DNA from: Rhodothermales bacterium
GTDB lineage: Bacteria > Bacteroidota > Rhodothermia > Rhodothermales > UBA10348
Assembly (NCBI GenBank): GCA_024711125.1
Contig: JANJTM010000077.1
Span: 67,836 to 124,144 of the forward strand
Direction: 5' to 3'
Length of the DNA: 56,309 nt
Part shown: positions 25,304 to 34,804 of the stretch, piece after piece
Layout: every line of letters begins with the position of its first letter
How positions within the stretch are numbered: the stretch's first letter is position 1
Position numbers and translations under genes: made by a program
The notes under the pieces: generated by a model
Databases searched by the model: none
The model's input: the letters and a program-made list of their open reading frames with translations, nothing else
Told to the model about the DNA's origin: nothing

Positions 25304-26288
25304 CGCCGTCGGCACCCTTCGATCCGGCCGGGTTCCGCCTCCGGCGTCCACCGGTTCGGCTCCCTGCCTGCTGGTGCACGGTGGTGCCTGGGACATTCCC
25401 GACGCCTTCGTATCGGACCACCTGGAAGGCATCCAGGGCGCGATCGAGGCCGGGCGCGCCGTGCTGGAGACCGGCGGCTCGGCGGTGGCTGCGGTCACGG
25501 CCGCGGTTTCGTTCATGGAAGGGCACGGGGCCTTCGACGCGGGGTGCGGGGCCGTGCTGACGCGCAAGGGCACGGTGGAGCTGGACGCCGGGATCATGGA
25601 CGGCGAATCGCTCGCCTGGGGCGCGGTGGCCGGCGTACACCGCCTGCGCCATCCCGTCGAGGCGGCGCGGGCATTGCTGGACGACGGGGCCGGCGTGGTC
25701 CGTTTCCTCGTCGGCGAGGCCGCCGAACGCTTCGCCGCACACGAGGGGATCCTCCCGTGCGATCCGGCAACGCTCGTTCACGCCCGTGAGCGGCTGCGGT
25801 TCGCACACCTGCAGGGAGTGCAGGACTGGCATACGAGCGAGGCTTTCCTTCCGTCGAAGCGAGGGGGTCCGAGGGGCACGGTGGGCTGTGTCGCCCGGGA
25901 CGCTTCGGGGCGCATGGCCGCCGCCACCTCGACGGGCGGAACGCCTTTCCGTCCACCCGGCCGAGTGGGAGACTCCCCGTTGCCGGGCTGCGGGTACTAT
26001 GCCGACCGCGCCGGCGCCGCCTCGTCCACCGGCTGGGGAGAGGCGATCGCCTCGGCCAACCTCGCCGGACGGGCGGTGGCGGCGGTCGAGCGGGGCGGGG
26101 AGGCCGAAGTCGCGGCCCGGACCGAACTGGAGCGCATGGCCGACCGCGTGCACGGCGTAGCCGGCGAGCCGGCCACGGGTGGGCTCATCGTGCTCTCGGC
26201 CGACGGGTCCGGGGCGTGGGCGTTCACGACGCCGCGCATGGCGCGCGGCGGATGGGCCGAGGGCGCGGCGCCGTGGGCGCTGCTCTGA
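25296..26288 (+). CDS. Isoaspartyl peptidase/L-asparaginase (Ntn-hydrolase)
   Basis: 330 residues. The nucleophile is Thr195 in GPRGTVGCVARD, the point where the precursor would cleave itself into alpha and beta subunits. STGGTPFRPPGRVGDSPLPG follows, the classical substrate-binding segment of plant-type asparaginases. The enzyme removes N-terminal beta-aspartyl residues from dipeptides or hydrolyses asparagine. About 20 residues before LLVHGGAW are not part of the fold. It overlaps the upstream gene by 8 nt and lies 12 nt before the DigH-like gene, so it could serve peptide salvage alongside wall turnover; that link is inferred. Confidence 0.9.
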   Translation: MPDAVGTLRSGRVPPPASTGSAPCLLVHGGAWDIPDAFVSDHLEGIQGAIEAGRAVLETGGSAVAAVTAAVSFMEGHGAFDAGCGAVLTRKGTVELDAGIMDGESLAWGAVAGVHRLRHPVEAARALLDDGAGVVRFLVGEAAERFAAHEGILPCDPATLVHARERLRFAHLQGVQDWHTSEAFLPSKRGGPRGTVGCVARDASGRMAAATSTGGTPFRPPGRVGDSPLPGCGYYADRAGAASSTGWGEAIASANLAGRAVAAVERGGEAEVAARTELERMADRVHGVAGEPATGGLIVLSADGSGAWAFTTPRMARGGWAEGAAPWALL

Positions 26289-26300
26289 ATCCGGAATACC

Positions 26301-27824
26301 ATGGTCCCACGATCGATACTTCATTCGGCCCTGGTCCTGGCGACCGTCGGCGCCGTTCTCGTTGCGGCGCCGGGGTGTGCGGGCAGCCGCGAACTCGTGG
26401 GGGACTACACCGTTTCCGTGCCGGCAGGCACGATTCCTTCGGCCGACCGGGAGTTCCGCGCCGCGTGGATCGCGACCGTGGCGAACATCGACTGGCCGTC
26501 GCGCCCCGGTCTTCCGATCCGTGACCAGCAGCACGAGTTGCGCGCGATGCTGCAGCAGGCCGCCGCCATGCGGCTCAACGCGGTGGTCCTCCAGGTGCGA
26601 CCCGCGGCCGACGCGTTCTACCGGGACGGCCTCGAGCCGGTGTCGTACTATCTCACGGGGGTCGAGGGCGCGGATCCCGGCTGGGATCCCCTCGAGTTCG
26701 CCGTCGAGGAGGCCCACGGGCTCGGACTCGAGCTGCACGCGTGGTTCAACCCGTACCGGGCCGGCCATCCTACGGGGAAGGACCCCTCCTCCGGCCACGT
26801 ACGGGTCGCCCACCCGGACTGGGTGGTTCGATACGGAGACCTGTGGTGGCTCGATCCGGGACATCCGGGGGCCCGGGAGCACTCGCTCCGGGTGATCGAG
26901 GACGTCGTCCGACGCTACGATCTCGACGGTATCCACGTCGACGACTATTTCTATCCGTACCCGGTGCAGGATTCCACGGGCCGACGCGTGGAATTCCCCG
27001 ATTCGCTGTCGCGGCGTGCCGCCGTGGCGGCCGGGGAGTCCCGACCCGTCGACGAGTGGCGCCGCCACAACGTGGACGTCTTCATCCGCGCCATGTACGA
27101 GCGCACGAAGGCGATCAAACCGTGGGTGAAGGTCGGAATCAGCCCGTTCGGCATCTGGAGGCCGGGCCATCCGGAAGGAATACGCGGATTCGACCAGTAC
27201 GAAGGGCTGTATGCCGATGCCAGGCTCTGGCTCAGGGAGGGCTGGGTGGACTATTTCACGCCCCAGCTCTATTGGGCGCTCGATTCGTCCGGCCAGCCCT
27301 ACGAAAAGCTGCTCGCATGGTGGGTCGGCGAGAACGTGGTCGGGCGGCACCTGTGGCCCGGCAATTACGTCAGCCGGGTCATCCCGGCAGGCGGCGGGGA
27401 CTGGACCCCAGGGGAGATCGTCGGGCAGGTGGAAACGACGCGTCGGTACACCGACGGCAACGTTCACTTCTCGATGCGCGCCCTGATGCCTGGTCCCGGA
27501 TTGGATGCGGCCCTGTCGCGATCGGTTTACCGTGCGCCGGCCCTCGTTCCGGCCACGGATTGGCTCGGAGGGTCGCCGCCGGGCGTGCCGACCGCGGCCG
27601 TCCGCCTGCTGGGCAGCCGTACCGTACTCGACCTGCGCCCCTCGGCCCAAGGCGACGAGCCGTTCGCCTGGCACGTACGACTGCTCCATGGAAAACGCTG
27701 GACGATCCGCGTACTGCCCGGCCACGAACGCGCGATCCCGTTGGAGCGCCTGCCGGACCGGGTCGTGGTTTCGGCCGTGAATCGACTGGGGCAGGAGGGT
27801 CCGAACGTCGATGTTCGCCCGTAG
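26301..27824 (+). CDS. DigH/YddW-like glycosyl hydrolase (GHL10 family), envelope
   Basis: 507 residues. The N-terminus is a hydrophobic export signal with a Cys near residue 26 (weak lipobox APGC). The GHL10 catalytic barrel runs from about residue 52 (FRAAWIATVANIDWPS) through AWFNPYRAGHP, DGIHVDDYFYPYP, KVGISPFGIWRPG and DYFTPQLYWA. The C-terminal 100 residues look like a small beta domain. In E. coli, DigH cleaves peptidoglycan glycan strands from which amidases have removed the stem peptides. The next gene, overlapping by 14 nt, encodes an amidase-type protein, which supports the same role here. Confidence 0.88.
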   Translation: MVPRSILHSALVLATVGAVLVAAPGCAGSRELVGDYTVSVPAGTIPSADREFRAAWIATVANIDWPSRPGLPIRDQQHELRAMLQQAAAMRLNAVVLQVRPAADAFYRDGLEPVSYYLTGVEGADPGWDPLEFAVEEAHGLGLELHAWFNPYRAGHPTGKDPSSGHVRVAHPDWVVRYGDLWWLDPGHPGAREHSLRVIEDVVRRYDLDGIHVDDYFYPYPVQDSTGRRVEFPDSLSRRAAVAAGESRPVDEWRRHNVDVFIRAMYERTKAIKPWVKVGISPFGIWRPGHPEGIRGFDQYEGLYADARLWLREGWVDYFTPQLYWALDSSGQPYEKLLAWWVGENVVGRHLWPGNYVSRVIPAGGGDWTPGEIVGQVETTRRYTDGNVHFSMRALMPGPGLDAALSRSVYRAPALVPATDWLGGSPPGVPTAAVRLLGSRTVLDLRPSAQGDEPFAWHVRLLHGKRWTIRVLPGHERAIPLERLPDRVVVSAVNRLGQEGPNVDVRP

Positions 27825-30800
27825 CCCGACCCTGGTCTTCCTCGCGTCGGTCGTGGCCGTCGGCTGCTCGGGTCCACGGGCCGTGCCGACCCCGCCGGGT
27901 GCCGCGGCGGTGGAAGCCGCCGTCCGGGACGCGGTCACGCGCACATTCGTCGAGTGCCGCCCGGACCGGTGCGGCATGCGCCTGGACCGCGCATCGGCGG
28001 TCGATTCGGTACGTCTCCGGGACGGACGGGCGCGCGTGTACCTCAACGACGCGTTCGCGCAGGTACCGATCCGCGAGGAGGGTCTCGCCTCGATCCGGGC
28101 AGCCATCGGTCGGCACCTGGACCCGGCAATGCACCCCGGTACCGTCGATCTGATCGCGCTCGGACTTCCGGTCGACGAACTCGTCCCGAACCCCTTGCGG
28201 CGCTCGCTCCCCGCCGACGAGGCCCGAAGGCCGGACGTACGGCCCGAGCCGCGTCCCGTGGTGCGGCGCGTCACGAACGTCCCCGAGCCCTCCCGTGGCC
28301 TTTTCGGCCGCCATATCGCGCTCTGGCAGAGCCACGGGTGGTACTGGGAGCGCCGGCTGGGGCGGTGGGAGTGGCAGCGGGCGAGGCTGTTCCAGACCGT
28401 CGAGGACGTGTTTCCGACCGGATTCGTGCTTCCCTATCTCGTTCCGATGCTCGAGAGGGCCGGGGCCGAAGCGTGGACGCCCCGGGAGCGTGACCTGCAG
28501 GAACACCTGGTGGTCGTGGACAACGACGGGTCTTCGAATGCGTCGGTGTACGTGGAGGACGGTGCCTGGAGCGACACGCCGGGCGCGGGTTTCGGCGTGG
28601 GATCGATGCCGTATCGAGACCGCGAGAATCCCTTCGAGGCCGGGTCGGCCCGCTTCGCCGAGGCGGCGCCCGGCGGCTCGGCCGTCGCGGAGTGGCGTCC
28701 GACAATCCCGGAAGACGGAGCCTACGCGGTGTACGTGTCCTGGGCGCCGCACGACCGTGCGGCCGCAGCCGCCCACTACACCGTGCGCCACGCCGGGGGG
28801 TCCACGCGGTTCGTCGTCGACCAGCGCATGGCGTCCGGTACCTGGGTCTACCTCGGCACGTTCGACTTCCGGTCGGGCGCGGGACCTGACTCGGCCTCGG
28901 TGCGCCTCGACAACACGGGCGACGCCGGGACCGTGGTCACCGCCGACGCCGTGCGATTCGGCGGCGGCATGGGGCTCGTCGAGCGGGGCGGCTCGACGAG
29001 CGGACGCCCGCGCTGGACCGAGGCCGCGCGCTACCACCTGCAGTACTCGGGTATGCCCGCCGACCTCGTATACGCCGTGACGGGAGCGGTGGACGACTAC
29101 GGGGACGACTACCGGGGCCGCGGGGAGTGGGTCAATTATCTGAAGGGCGCGCCCTTCGGACCGAACCGCGACCGCTCGGCACGCGGCCTCGGCATTCCCG
29201 TGGACCTCTCGCTCGCGTTCCACACCGACGCCGGGGTCACGCGCACCGACTCGACCGTGGGCACCCTGATGATCTACTCGAGCCCCGGGGCCGACTCCCT
29301 GCGAGTCTTCCCGGACGGCATGTCCCGATTCGCGTCGCGGGACTTCGCCGACCTGCTCCAGAGCCAGATCGTCGCCGACATCCGCGCCCTGCACGACCCG
29401 GCGTGGAGCCGGCGCGGCCTCTGGGACCGGGATTATTCGGAAGCGTTCCGCCCCAACGTGCCCGCCGCGCTGCTCGAACTGCTGTCGCACCAGAACTTCG
29501 CCGACATGCGGTTCGGATTGGACCCCCGCTTCCGCATTACCGTGTCGCGCGCGATCTACAAGGCGATGGCCCGCTTCCTGGCGGCCCAGTACGGGGAGCC
29601 GGATCCGGTCATTCAGCCCCTGGCGCCGACACGCCTGCAGGCGCGGCTTTCCGGCGACGGCCGCGTCCGGCTGTCGTGGCGGGCGACGCCGGACCCGCTC
29701 GAGCCGTCTGCGATGCCCGACGGATACGTGCTCTACACGCGGAGGGGCGCCGCCGCGTTCGACGACGGCCGATCGGTCGCCGGAGACACCATGTGGGTCC
29801 CGATCGACGCGGGCGTCGATTACGCCTTCCGGGTCGAAGCCTGGAATGCCGGCGGGCGCAGCGCACCGTCGGAGACGGTAGCCGCCGCGTGGGTGCCGGG
29901 AGCGCCGAAGGCCCTGCTCGTCTCGGCCTTCGACCGGCTGTCGGCCCCGGCCTCGATCGATCTCGGCCCGTGGCGCGGTTTCCTCGACGGGACGGACCAT
30001 GGGGTGGCCGACCGGGTCGAACTTTCGTTCGTGGGAGCACAGAAGGAATTCGACGCGGACGTTCCGTGGCGGGACGACGACGATCCGGGCCACGGGGCCA
30101 GCTACGGCGATCAAGAGGCCACCGTGTCGGCCGGCAACACGTTCGATTACCCCGCAGTGGTGGGACCCTCCGTGCGGCGCGCCGGCTTCTCGGTCGAAAC
30201 CGCGAGTGACGAGGCGGTCGAGGAGGGCGGAATTCCGACCGGTACGCCGATCGTCGTGCTCCTGCTCGGCGAGGAACGGGAAACGACGCCCGGAGCGGCT
30301 TCGGAGCCGGCGTTCGCGCCTTTTCCGGCGTCGATGGTCGACGCGCTGCGTGCACACGCCGATCGCGGAGGAGCGCTGCTGGTTTCCGGGTCCTACGTCG
30401 GGACCTCGCTGTACGAGCACCCGTCGACGGCGGCCGATGCCGTGTTCGAGGATTCGTCGTCGGCCGCGCGCGCGGCCTTCGCGCGCGATGTCCTGCACGT
30501 GACCTGGCGCACCGGCCGCGCGGTGCGGGAGGGGGGCGTGTTTTCCGTGGACGCGTCCGTGGGTCCCCGGACCTTCGGATTCCACGTGCACCGCAACCCG
30601 CACCGGTACGCTGCCGAGTCGCCGGACGCCCTCGATCCCGTCGGGGACGGCGCCCGGACGCTCCTGCGCTACGCCGAGTCGGGCATGAGCGCGGCGGTCG
30701 GGTACGAAGGACCCCACAGGGCCGTCTCGGTCGGATTTCCCATCGAAACGATCGTGAGCGACACGGATCGCGACCGGCTCGTAGCTTCCCTCCTGGGCTT

Positions 30801-30825
30801 CCTGGTTCCCCGCGCGTCCCGCTGA
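27811..30825 (+). CDS. Amidase_3-like lipoprotein with inserted golvesin-type domain (xanthan-lyase-like)
   Basis: 1004 residues. Lipoprotein signal with Cys19 (VVAVGC). Residues 35-130 form a GerMN-like alpha/beta domain (tentative). The amidase fold starts at about 163 (GLFGRHIALWQSHG, His175), breaks off, and resumes at about 460 with SLAFHTDAG (His471) and ALLELLSHQNFADM (Glu556). These fit the two His ligands and the catalytic Glu of Amidase_3. The interruption at about 272-385 is a golvesin/xanthan-lyase-type beta domain (YAVYVSWAP, VYLGTFDF, VTADAVRFG). A fibronectin-III-like domain (600-695) and an alpha/beta C-terminal domain follow. I infer cell-wall amidase activity with glycan or surface binding. 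It overlaps the DigH-like gene and precedes AmpG. Confidence 0.78.
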   Translation: MFARSPTLVFLASVVAVGCSGPRAVPTPPGAAAVEAAVRDAVTRTFVECRPDRCGMRLDRASAVDSVRLRDGRARVYLNDAFAQVPIREEGLASIRAAIGRHLDPAMHPGTVDLIALGLPVDELVPNPLRRSLPADEARRPDVRPEPRPVVRRVTNVPEPSRGLFGRHIALWQSHGWYWERRLGRWEWQRARLFQTVEDVFPTGFVLPYLVPMLERAGAEAWTPRERDLQEHLVVVDNDGSSNASVYVEDGAWSDTPGAGFGVGSMPYRDRENPFEAGSARFAEAAPGGSAVAEWRPTIPEDGAYAVYVSWAPHDRAAAAAHYTVRHAGGSTRFVVDQRMASGTWVYLGTFDFRSGAGPDSASVRLDNTGDAGTVVTADAVRFGGGMGLVERGGSTSGRPRWTEAARYHLQYSGMPADLVYAVTGAVDDYGDDYRGRGEWVNYLKGAPFGPNRDRSARGLGIPVDLSLAFHTDAGVTRTDSTVGTLMIYSSPGADSLRVFPDGMSRFASRDFADLLQSQIVADIRALHDPAWSRRGLWDRDYSEAFRPNVPAALLELLSHQNFADMRFGLDPRFRITVSRAIYKAMARFLAAQYGEPDPVIQPLAPTRLQARLSGDGRVRLSWRATPDPLEPSAMPDGYVLYTRRGAAAFDDGRSVAGDTMWVPIDAGVDYAFRVEAWNAGGRSAPSETVAAAWVPGAPKALLVSAFDRLSAPASIDLGPWRGFLDGTDHGVADRVELSFVGAQKEFDADVPWRDDDDPGHGASYGDQEATVSAGNTFDYPAVVGPSVRRAGFSVETASDEAVEEGGIPTGTPIVVLLLGEERETTPGAASEPAFAPFPASMVDALRAHADRGGALLVSGSYVGTSLYEHPSTAADAVFEDSSSAARAAFARDVLHVTWRTGRAVREGGVFSVDASVGPRTFGFHVHRNPHRYAAESPDALDPVGDGARTLLRYAESGMSAAVGYEGPHRAVSVGFPIETIVSDTDRDRLVASLLGFLVPRASR

Positions 30826-30860
30826 GCCCCGTTCCCTCTCGAGATAACCTTCACAAGCCC

Positions 30861-32726
30861 ATGTCAGAGAACGGCAAGTCTGCCCGCGGCGCCTGGTGGT
30901 GGGTCCCCTCGCTGTACTACGCGGAGGGACTTCCGTACGTGGTCGTCATGGTCGTCTCGGTGATCATGTACAAGCGGCTCGGCATCTCGAATGCCGAGAT
31001 CGCGCTGTACACGAGCTGGCTCTACCTGCCGTGGGTGATCAAGCCGCTGTGGAGCCCGATCGTCGACATCCTGCGCACGCGGCGGTTCTGGATCGTGACG
31101 ATGCAGCTCGTGATCGGGGGAGGTCTCGCCGGTGTCGCGCTCACGCTCAACGCTCCCGACGCCTTCCGCTGGTCGCTGGCGTTCCTGTGGCTCCTGGCGT
31201 TCAGTTCCGCGACCCACGACATCGCGGCCGACGGGTTCTACATGATGGGCCTGTCGCAGCACGACCAGGCCTGGTTCGTCGGCATCCGGTCGACATTCTA
31301 CCGCGCGGCCATGATCACCGGGCAGGGGCTGCTCGTCATCCTGGCAGGCTACCTGGAGACCTCGACGGGTCTCGACCCCGTGCGGTTCGTGGTGCAGGCC
31401 GAGCCCGGGGTCGTTGAAACCCGGTTCGAGCATCCCGATTCCCTGCACGGGCCCGAAGCGGCAGCCGCGCTGCCCTCCCTGTCCGCACCTGCGGAACCGC
31501 TGCGCGCCCCGACCGGGGCCGTGGATGCGTCCCGAGCCGATTCGCTGGTGGCGCTGGCCCGGACGTGGAACGAGGAGCACGGGTTCGTCGCGCCGCCCGC
31601 GACCTCGTCGACCGCTTCTGCCGACGGCGAATCGTGGTGGACCCGCGCGGTCTCCGGGCCGCTCGGTCGTGTCATCGCCGACCGGTTCGGGGAGGAGCGG
31701 ACCGCCACGGAAGCGGTTCGACGCGTGGGTGCGGCCGTTCTCGTTCCGGTCGTACTCGACGGCACGAACGCCGACGAAATCGTGCTCAACGTGACCCACG
31801 AGGACGGCGACCCCAGCGTACGCCTGCTGCACGGGGAGCGGATCACGTTCGCCCCCGGGCAGGGCCGGCGCACGGCGCTGGCCGTCGTCCAGCTCGACCC
31901 GAAGCTCGACGCGGCGACGAGCGCGGCGTTCGTGGGGCGCTCCGGCAACATCCCTCTCGCATGGTCCATCACGTTCTTCGTGCTGGCGGGTCTCTTCGTG
32001 GGGTTCTTCGCGTGGCACCGCGCGGTGCTGCCGAGGCCGGCCGAGGACCGACCCGGCGCCGGCCAGGCGGTGGGCGACGTCGTGCGCGAGTTCCTTTCGA
32101 CGTTCGCGCGCTTCTTCCGCCGCCGTGACATCGGAGTGATCCTGCTGTTCCTGCTCTTCTACCGGTTCGCCGAGGCGCAGCTCGTCAAACTCGCATCCCC
32201 TTTCCTGCTCGATACGCGGGAAGCGGGCGGGCTCGCCCTGACGACCGGCGAGGTCGGGTTCGTCTACGGAACCGTGGGCATCATCGCCCTGACCCTGGGG
32301 GGAATTCTCGGGGGCTTCCTCGCCGCGCGCGACGGGCTGAAACGGTGGCTCTGGGTCATGGTGGCGGCCATCAACCTTCCGAACCTGGCGTACGTCTGGC
32401 TGGCGTACACCACGCCCGAGAGCCTGTGGGCGGTCAACGCGGCCGTCGCGGTCGAACAGTTCGGATACGGATTCGGCTTCACCGCGTACATGCTCTACAT
32501 GATCTACGTATCCGACGGGCCGCACAAGACGGCGCATTACGCGATCTGCACGGGCTTCATGGCCCTCGGCATGATGATCCCCGGCATGTTCAGCGGCTGG
32601 CTCGAAGAGCTGGTGGGCTACCGCCACTTCTTCGTATGGGTCGTGATCGCCACGATCCCCGGATTCCTCGTCGCACGGTTCATTCCGCTCGCCCCGGAAT
32701 TCGGTCGGAAGCAGCCGGAGGCCTGA
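30861..32726 (+). CDS. AmpG-like MFS permease with large periplasmic insert
   Basis: 621 residues, a 12-helix major facilitator with AmpG-family marks: LYYAEGLPY in helix 1, LYTSWLYLPWVIKPLWSPIVD in helices 2-3, and SSATHDIAADGFYM. AmpG imports anhydro-muropeptides for wall recycling. Unlike E. coli AmpG, about 200 residues (168-365) are inserted between helices 5 or 6 and the next pair; they carry no hydrophobic helix and should be a soluble periplasmic domain. The gene is 35 nt after the amidase-golvesin gene and convergent with the TonB receptor. The position strongly supports a muropeptide or wall-sugar substrate. Confidence 0.85.
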   Translation: MSENGKSARGAWWWVPSLYYAEGLPYVVVMVVSVIMYKRLGISNAEIALYTSWLYLPWVIKPLWSPIVDILRTRRFWIVTMQLVIGGGLAGVALTLNAPDAFRWSLAFLWLLAFSSATHDIAADGFYMMGLSQHDQAWFVGIRSTFYRAAMITGQGLLVILAGYLETSTGLDPVRFVVQAEPGVVETRFEHPDSLHGPEAAAALPSLSAPAEPLRAPTGAVDASRADSLVALARTWNEEHGFVAPPATSSTASADGESWWTRAVSGPLGRVIADRFGEERTATEAVRRVGAAVLVPVVLDGTNADEIVLNVTHEDGDPSVRLLHGERITFAPGQGRRTALAVVQLDPKLDAATSAAFVGRSGNIPLAWSITFFVLAGLFVGFFAWHRAVLPRPAEDRPGAGQAVGDVVREFLSTFARFFRRRDIGVILLFLLFYRFAEAQLVKLASPFLLDTREAGGLALTTGEVGFVYGTVGIIALTLGGILGGFLAARDGLKRWLWVMVAAINLPNLAYVWLAYTTPESLWAVNAAVAVEQFGYGFGFTAYMLYMIYVSDGPHKTAHYAICTGFMALGMMIPGMFSGWLEELVGYRHFFVWVVIATIPGFLVARFIPLAPEFGRKQPEA

Positions 32727-32741
32727 GGTGCGGGGCGTGGT

Positions 32742-34736
32742 TCAGAATCGCACGCCGATACCGGCGGCGAGGTGGCGTCCCGGCGCCGGCTCGTAGAATC
32801 GCCCGCCCCGGGCGTTCGGAAGTACCGCAGCCGCACGCTCGAGATCGAGCGCGTTGCGCACCGCGACGAACGGGGTCACGGCCGCGCCGGCGACCGCGAG
32901 CGTCCGGGACACCTCGGCGTTGAGGGACGCGGCCGACGGATCCCTCGCCGTCCCGGCGTCGTCGGCCGACAGCGCGGAACGCGCGTCGAGCGAGACTTCA
33001 GCGTGCATCGCCCGGGTCGTTCGCGACACGGCCAACCGGAGCACGCGTTCGGGCACGCCGGGAACCGGGATTCCGCTCTCCCGGAATCGGAATCTCGACC
33101 ACAGCACGACGGCCGTCGCTTGCCAACCGCGCCCCGGGGCCCACGCCACGGACCCGTCGACCCCCCTGGAGGTAGCGCGTCCCGCGTTGCGGTAGACCGT
33201 GCGCCCGTCCACCGGGGACTCGAAGGAGGACAACAGGTCGCGGATGGACAGGTCGAACACCGATACGTCGATCGCCCACGCATTCCCTTCCGATCGCACC
33301 CCGGCTTCCATTCCCCGGGTCTGCTGCGGTCCGAGGTCCGGGTTGAATCCGGGTCGGCCGTCAGCCCGGTTCACGAGTTCCACGGTCGTGGGCGACTCGA
33401 AGGTGGTGGACCACGAGGCGTAGGCGGTCGTCCGTCCCACGGACCACCGGAGGCCCAGGACGGGGCTTGCCTCACCGAGCCGGCGGCTTCCGGACTGGTC
33501 CCCGTCGGTAGTGATCCCATCGTCCAGGGCGAGGGTGAGCCGGTCCCAGCGGAATCCCGCCTGACCGGTGAGTCCTCGCGCGACCCGAAGCGATCCGAGA
33601 ACACTCGCCGAGAGCGCCGTCACGGTCTCGCGCTGCTCGAGTGTGCGCACCGCGCCCTCCTTTCCTCCCTCGTTCGCCGCGTTCACCCGGTCGTCATCCT
33701 GCGTGGCCGCATCGATCGCGACGTCGAGCCCGAAGCGATCCGACCCCCGGCGCCAGGCGGCCCGCAGCCCGGCCGCGCGGCGGTCGACCCCGACCCAGGC
33801 AAAGGGCAGGGGATTCTCGAGCCGCCGACCCAGCCCCCAACCCGATACCTCGGCGTTTCCGCCGGCTGCGGGCAGGTCCAGGCGGAGCCCGGCGTGGCCC
33901 TGCCGCGACACCTTGCCGGATGCGGTCGCCACGTAGCGCGGATCGGCGCCCCTGCGGTCGACGACAAGTTCCGCGGCCGTGAGCGCACCGGGCGCCTCGA
34001 CGTCCTGGTCCACCGCGCCCGCCGACCAGCGGAGCACCGCGTTCCGGGACACGGAGATGCGTCCCGAGGCGCCGAGCCGCACGAGGCGTCCCCGCGCGTG
34101 GTCGCGATACCCCTCGGTGTCGAGAACCGAAGCCCACACCCGGAGCGGGCCGGCGGCGGTCCTTGCGCCGGCCTCGACGAGCCCCGACCGGGTCGCCCAC
34201 GCCGAACCCGTGAGGGCAGCCCGAACGAAGGGCAACTCGCCGTCACCGGGAGCGGTCTCGAAGGCGAGCACGCCGCCGGACCCGTTTCCCCAGAACCGCG
34301 CCGACGGCCCACGGATCGACTCGACCCTACGCACGATGCCCGGGTCGATGGCTTCCGTGACCGCTTGCCCGTCGGGGAGCGTGAGTGGAACGCCGTCCAG
34401 TACGACCTGGACGCCGCGCACGCCGAAGCCCGCGCGGGCTCCCTGTCCCCGGACCGCGATCCGGTCGCCCAAGGCGAGGTGCGCGCGGTCCGAAGCGTAG
34501 ACCCCGGGGATCGCGCGAAGCAGCCCGGCGGCCGATACCTCCTTGGGGGCATCGACTTCGGCGATGCCCCGCACCCTGACGGTCAGCGCGAAGGCCGCGT
34601 CGTCGACGCTCGCGACCATGCCGCGGGCGGCTTCCACCCGTACTTCGTCGAGAGTGACGACGCTGGTGTCGGCCGACTGCGCCGAGACCTGGAGCGCGAC
34701 CGCCGGGAACAGGAACGGGACGAGGAAGCGACGCAT
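32742..34736 (-). CDS. TonB-dependent outer-membrane receptor
   Basis: 664 residues with a signal peptide ending VSAQS, a TonB-box-like segment (VVTLDEVRVEA), a plug domain (LLRAIPGVYASD, IAVRGQGARAGFGVRG, VVLDGVPLTLPDGQA) and a 22-strand-type barrel ending in a C-terminal Phe (LAAGIGVRF). Plug text is closest to the FecA/iron-siderophore side of the family, but the ligand cannot be told. It lies downstream of the SpoIID-like gene on the same strand (68-nt gap) and ends 15 nt from the AmpG stop. Confidence 0.92.
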   Translation of the reverse strand: MRRFLVPFLFPAVALQVSAQSADTSVVTLDEVRVEAARGMVASVDDAAFALTVRVRGIAEVDAPKEVSAAGLLRAIPGVYASDRAHLALGDRIAVRGQGARAGFGVRGVQVVLDGVPLTLPDGQAVTEAIDPGIVRRVESIRGPSARFWGNGSGGVLAFETAPGDGELPFVRAALTGSAWATRSGLVEAGARTAAGPLRVWASVLDTEGYRDHARGRLVRLGASGRISVSRNAVLRWSAGAVDQDVEAPGALTAAELVVDRRGADPRYVATASGKVSRQGHAGLRLDLPAAGGNAEVSGWGLGRRLENPLPFAWVGVDRRAAGLRAAWRRGSDRFGLDVAIDAATQDDDRVNAANEGGKEGAVRTLEQRETVTALSASVLGSLRVARGLTGQAGFRWDRLTLALDDGITTDGDQSGSRRLGEASPVLGLRWSVGRTTAYASWSTTFESPTTVELVNRADGRPGFNPDLGPQQTRGMEAGVRSEGNAWAIDVSVFDLSIRDLLSSFESPVDGRTVYRNAGRATSRGVDGSVAWAPGRGWQATAVVLWSRFRFRESGIPVPGVPERVLRLAVSRTTRAMHAEVSLDARSALSADDAGTARDPSAASLNAEVSRTLAVAGAAVTPFVAVRNALDLERAAAVLPNARGGRFYEPAPGRHLAAGIGVRF

Positions 34737-34804
34737 CGGGGCCGGGTGTTACGCCCGTCGAAGCCCCATCCCGCCGGGTTTGTTTCGTTTCCCGGGGTCC
34801 GGCC

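Noticed and set aside
25038-28274. Minus-strand frame of 1078 codons across the peptidase and DigH-like genes
   Set aside because: Crosses several real genes, composition typical of antisense, no start or domain.
27379-30717. Minus-strand frame of 1112 codons opposite the amidase-golvesin gene
   Set aside because: No domain, unusual composition; the plus strand has a lipoprotein signal and recognised folds.
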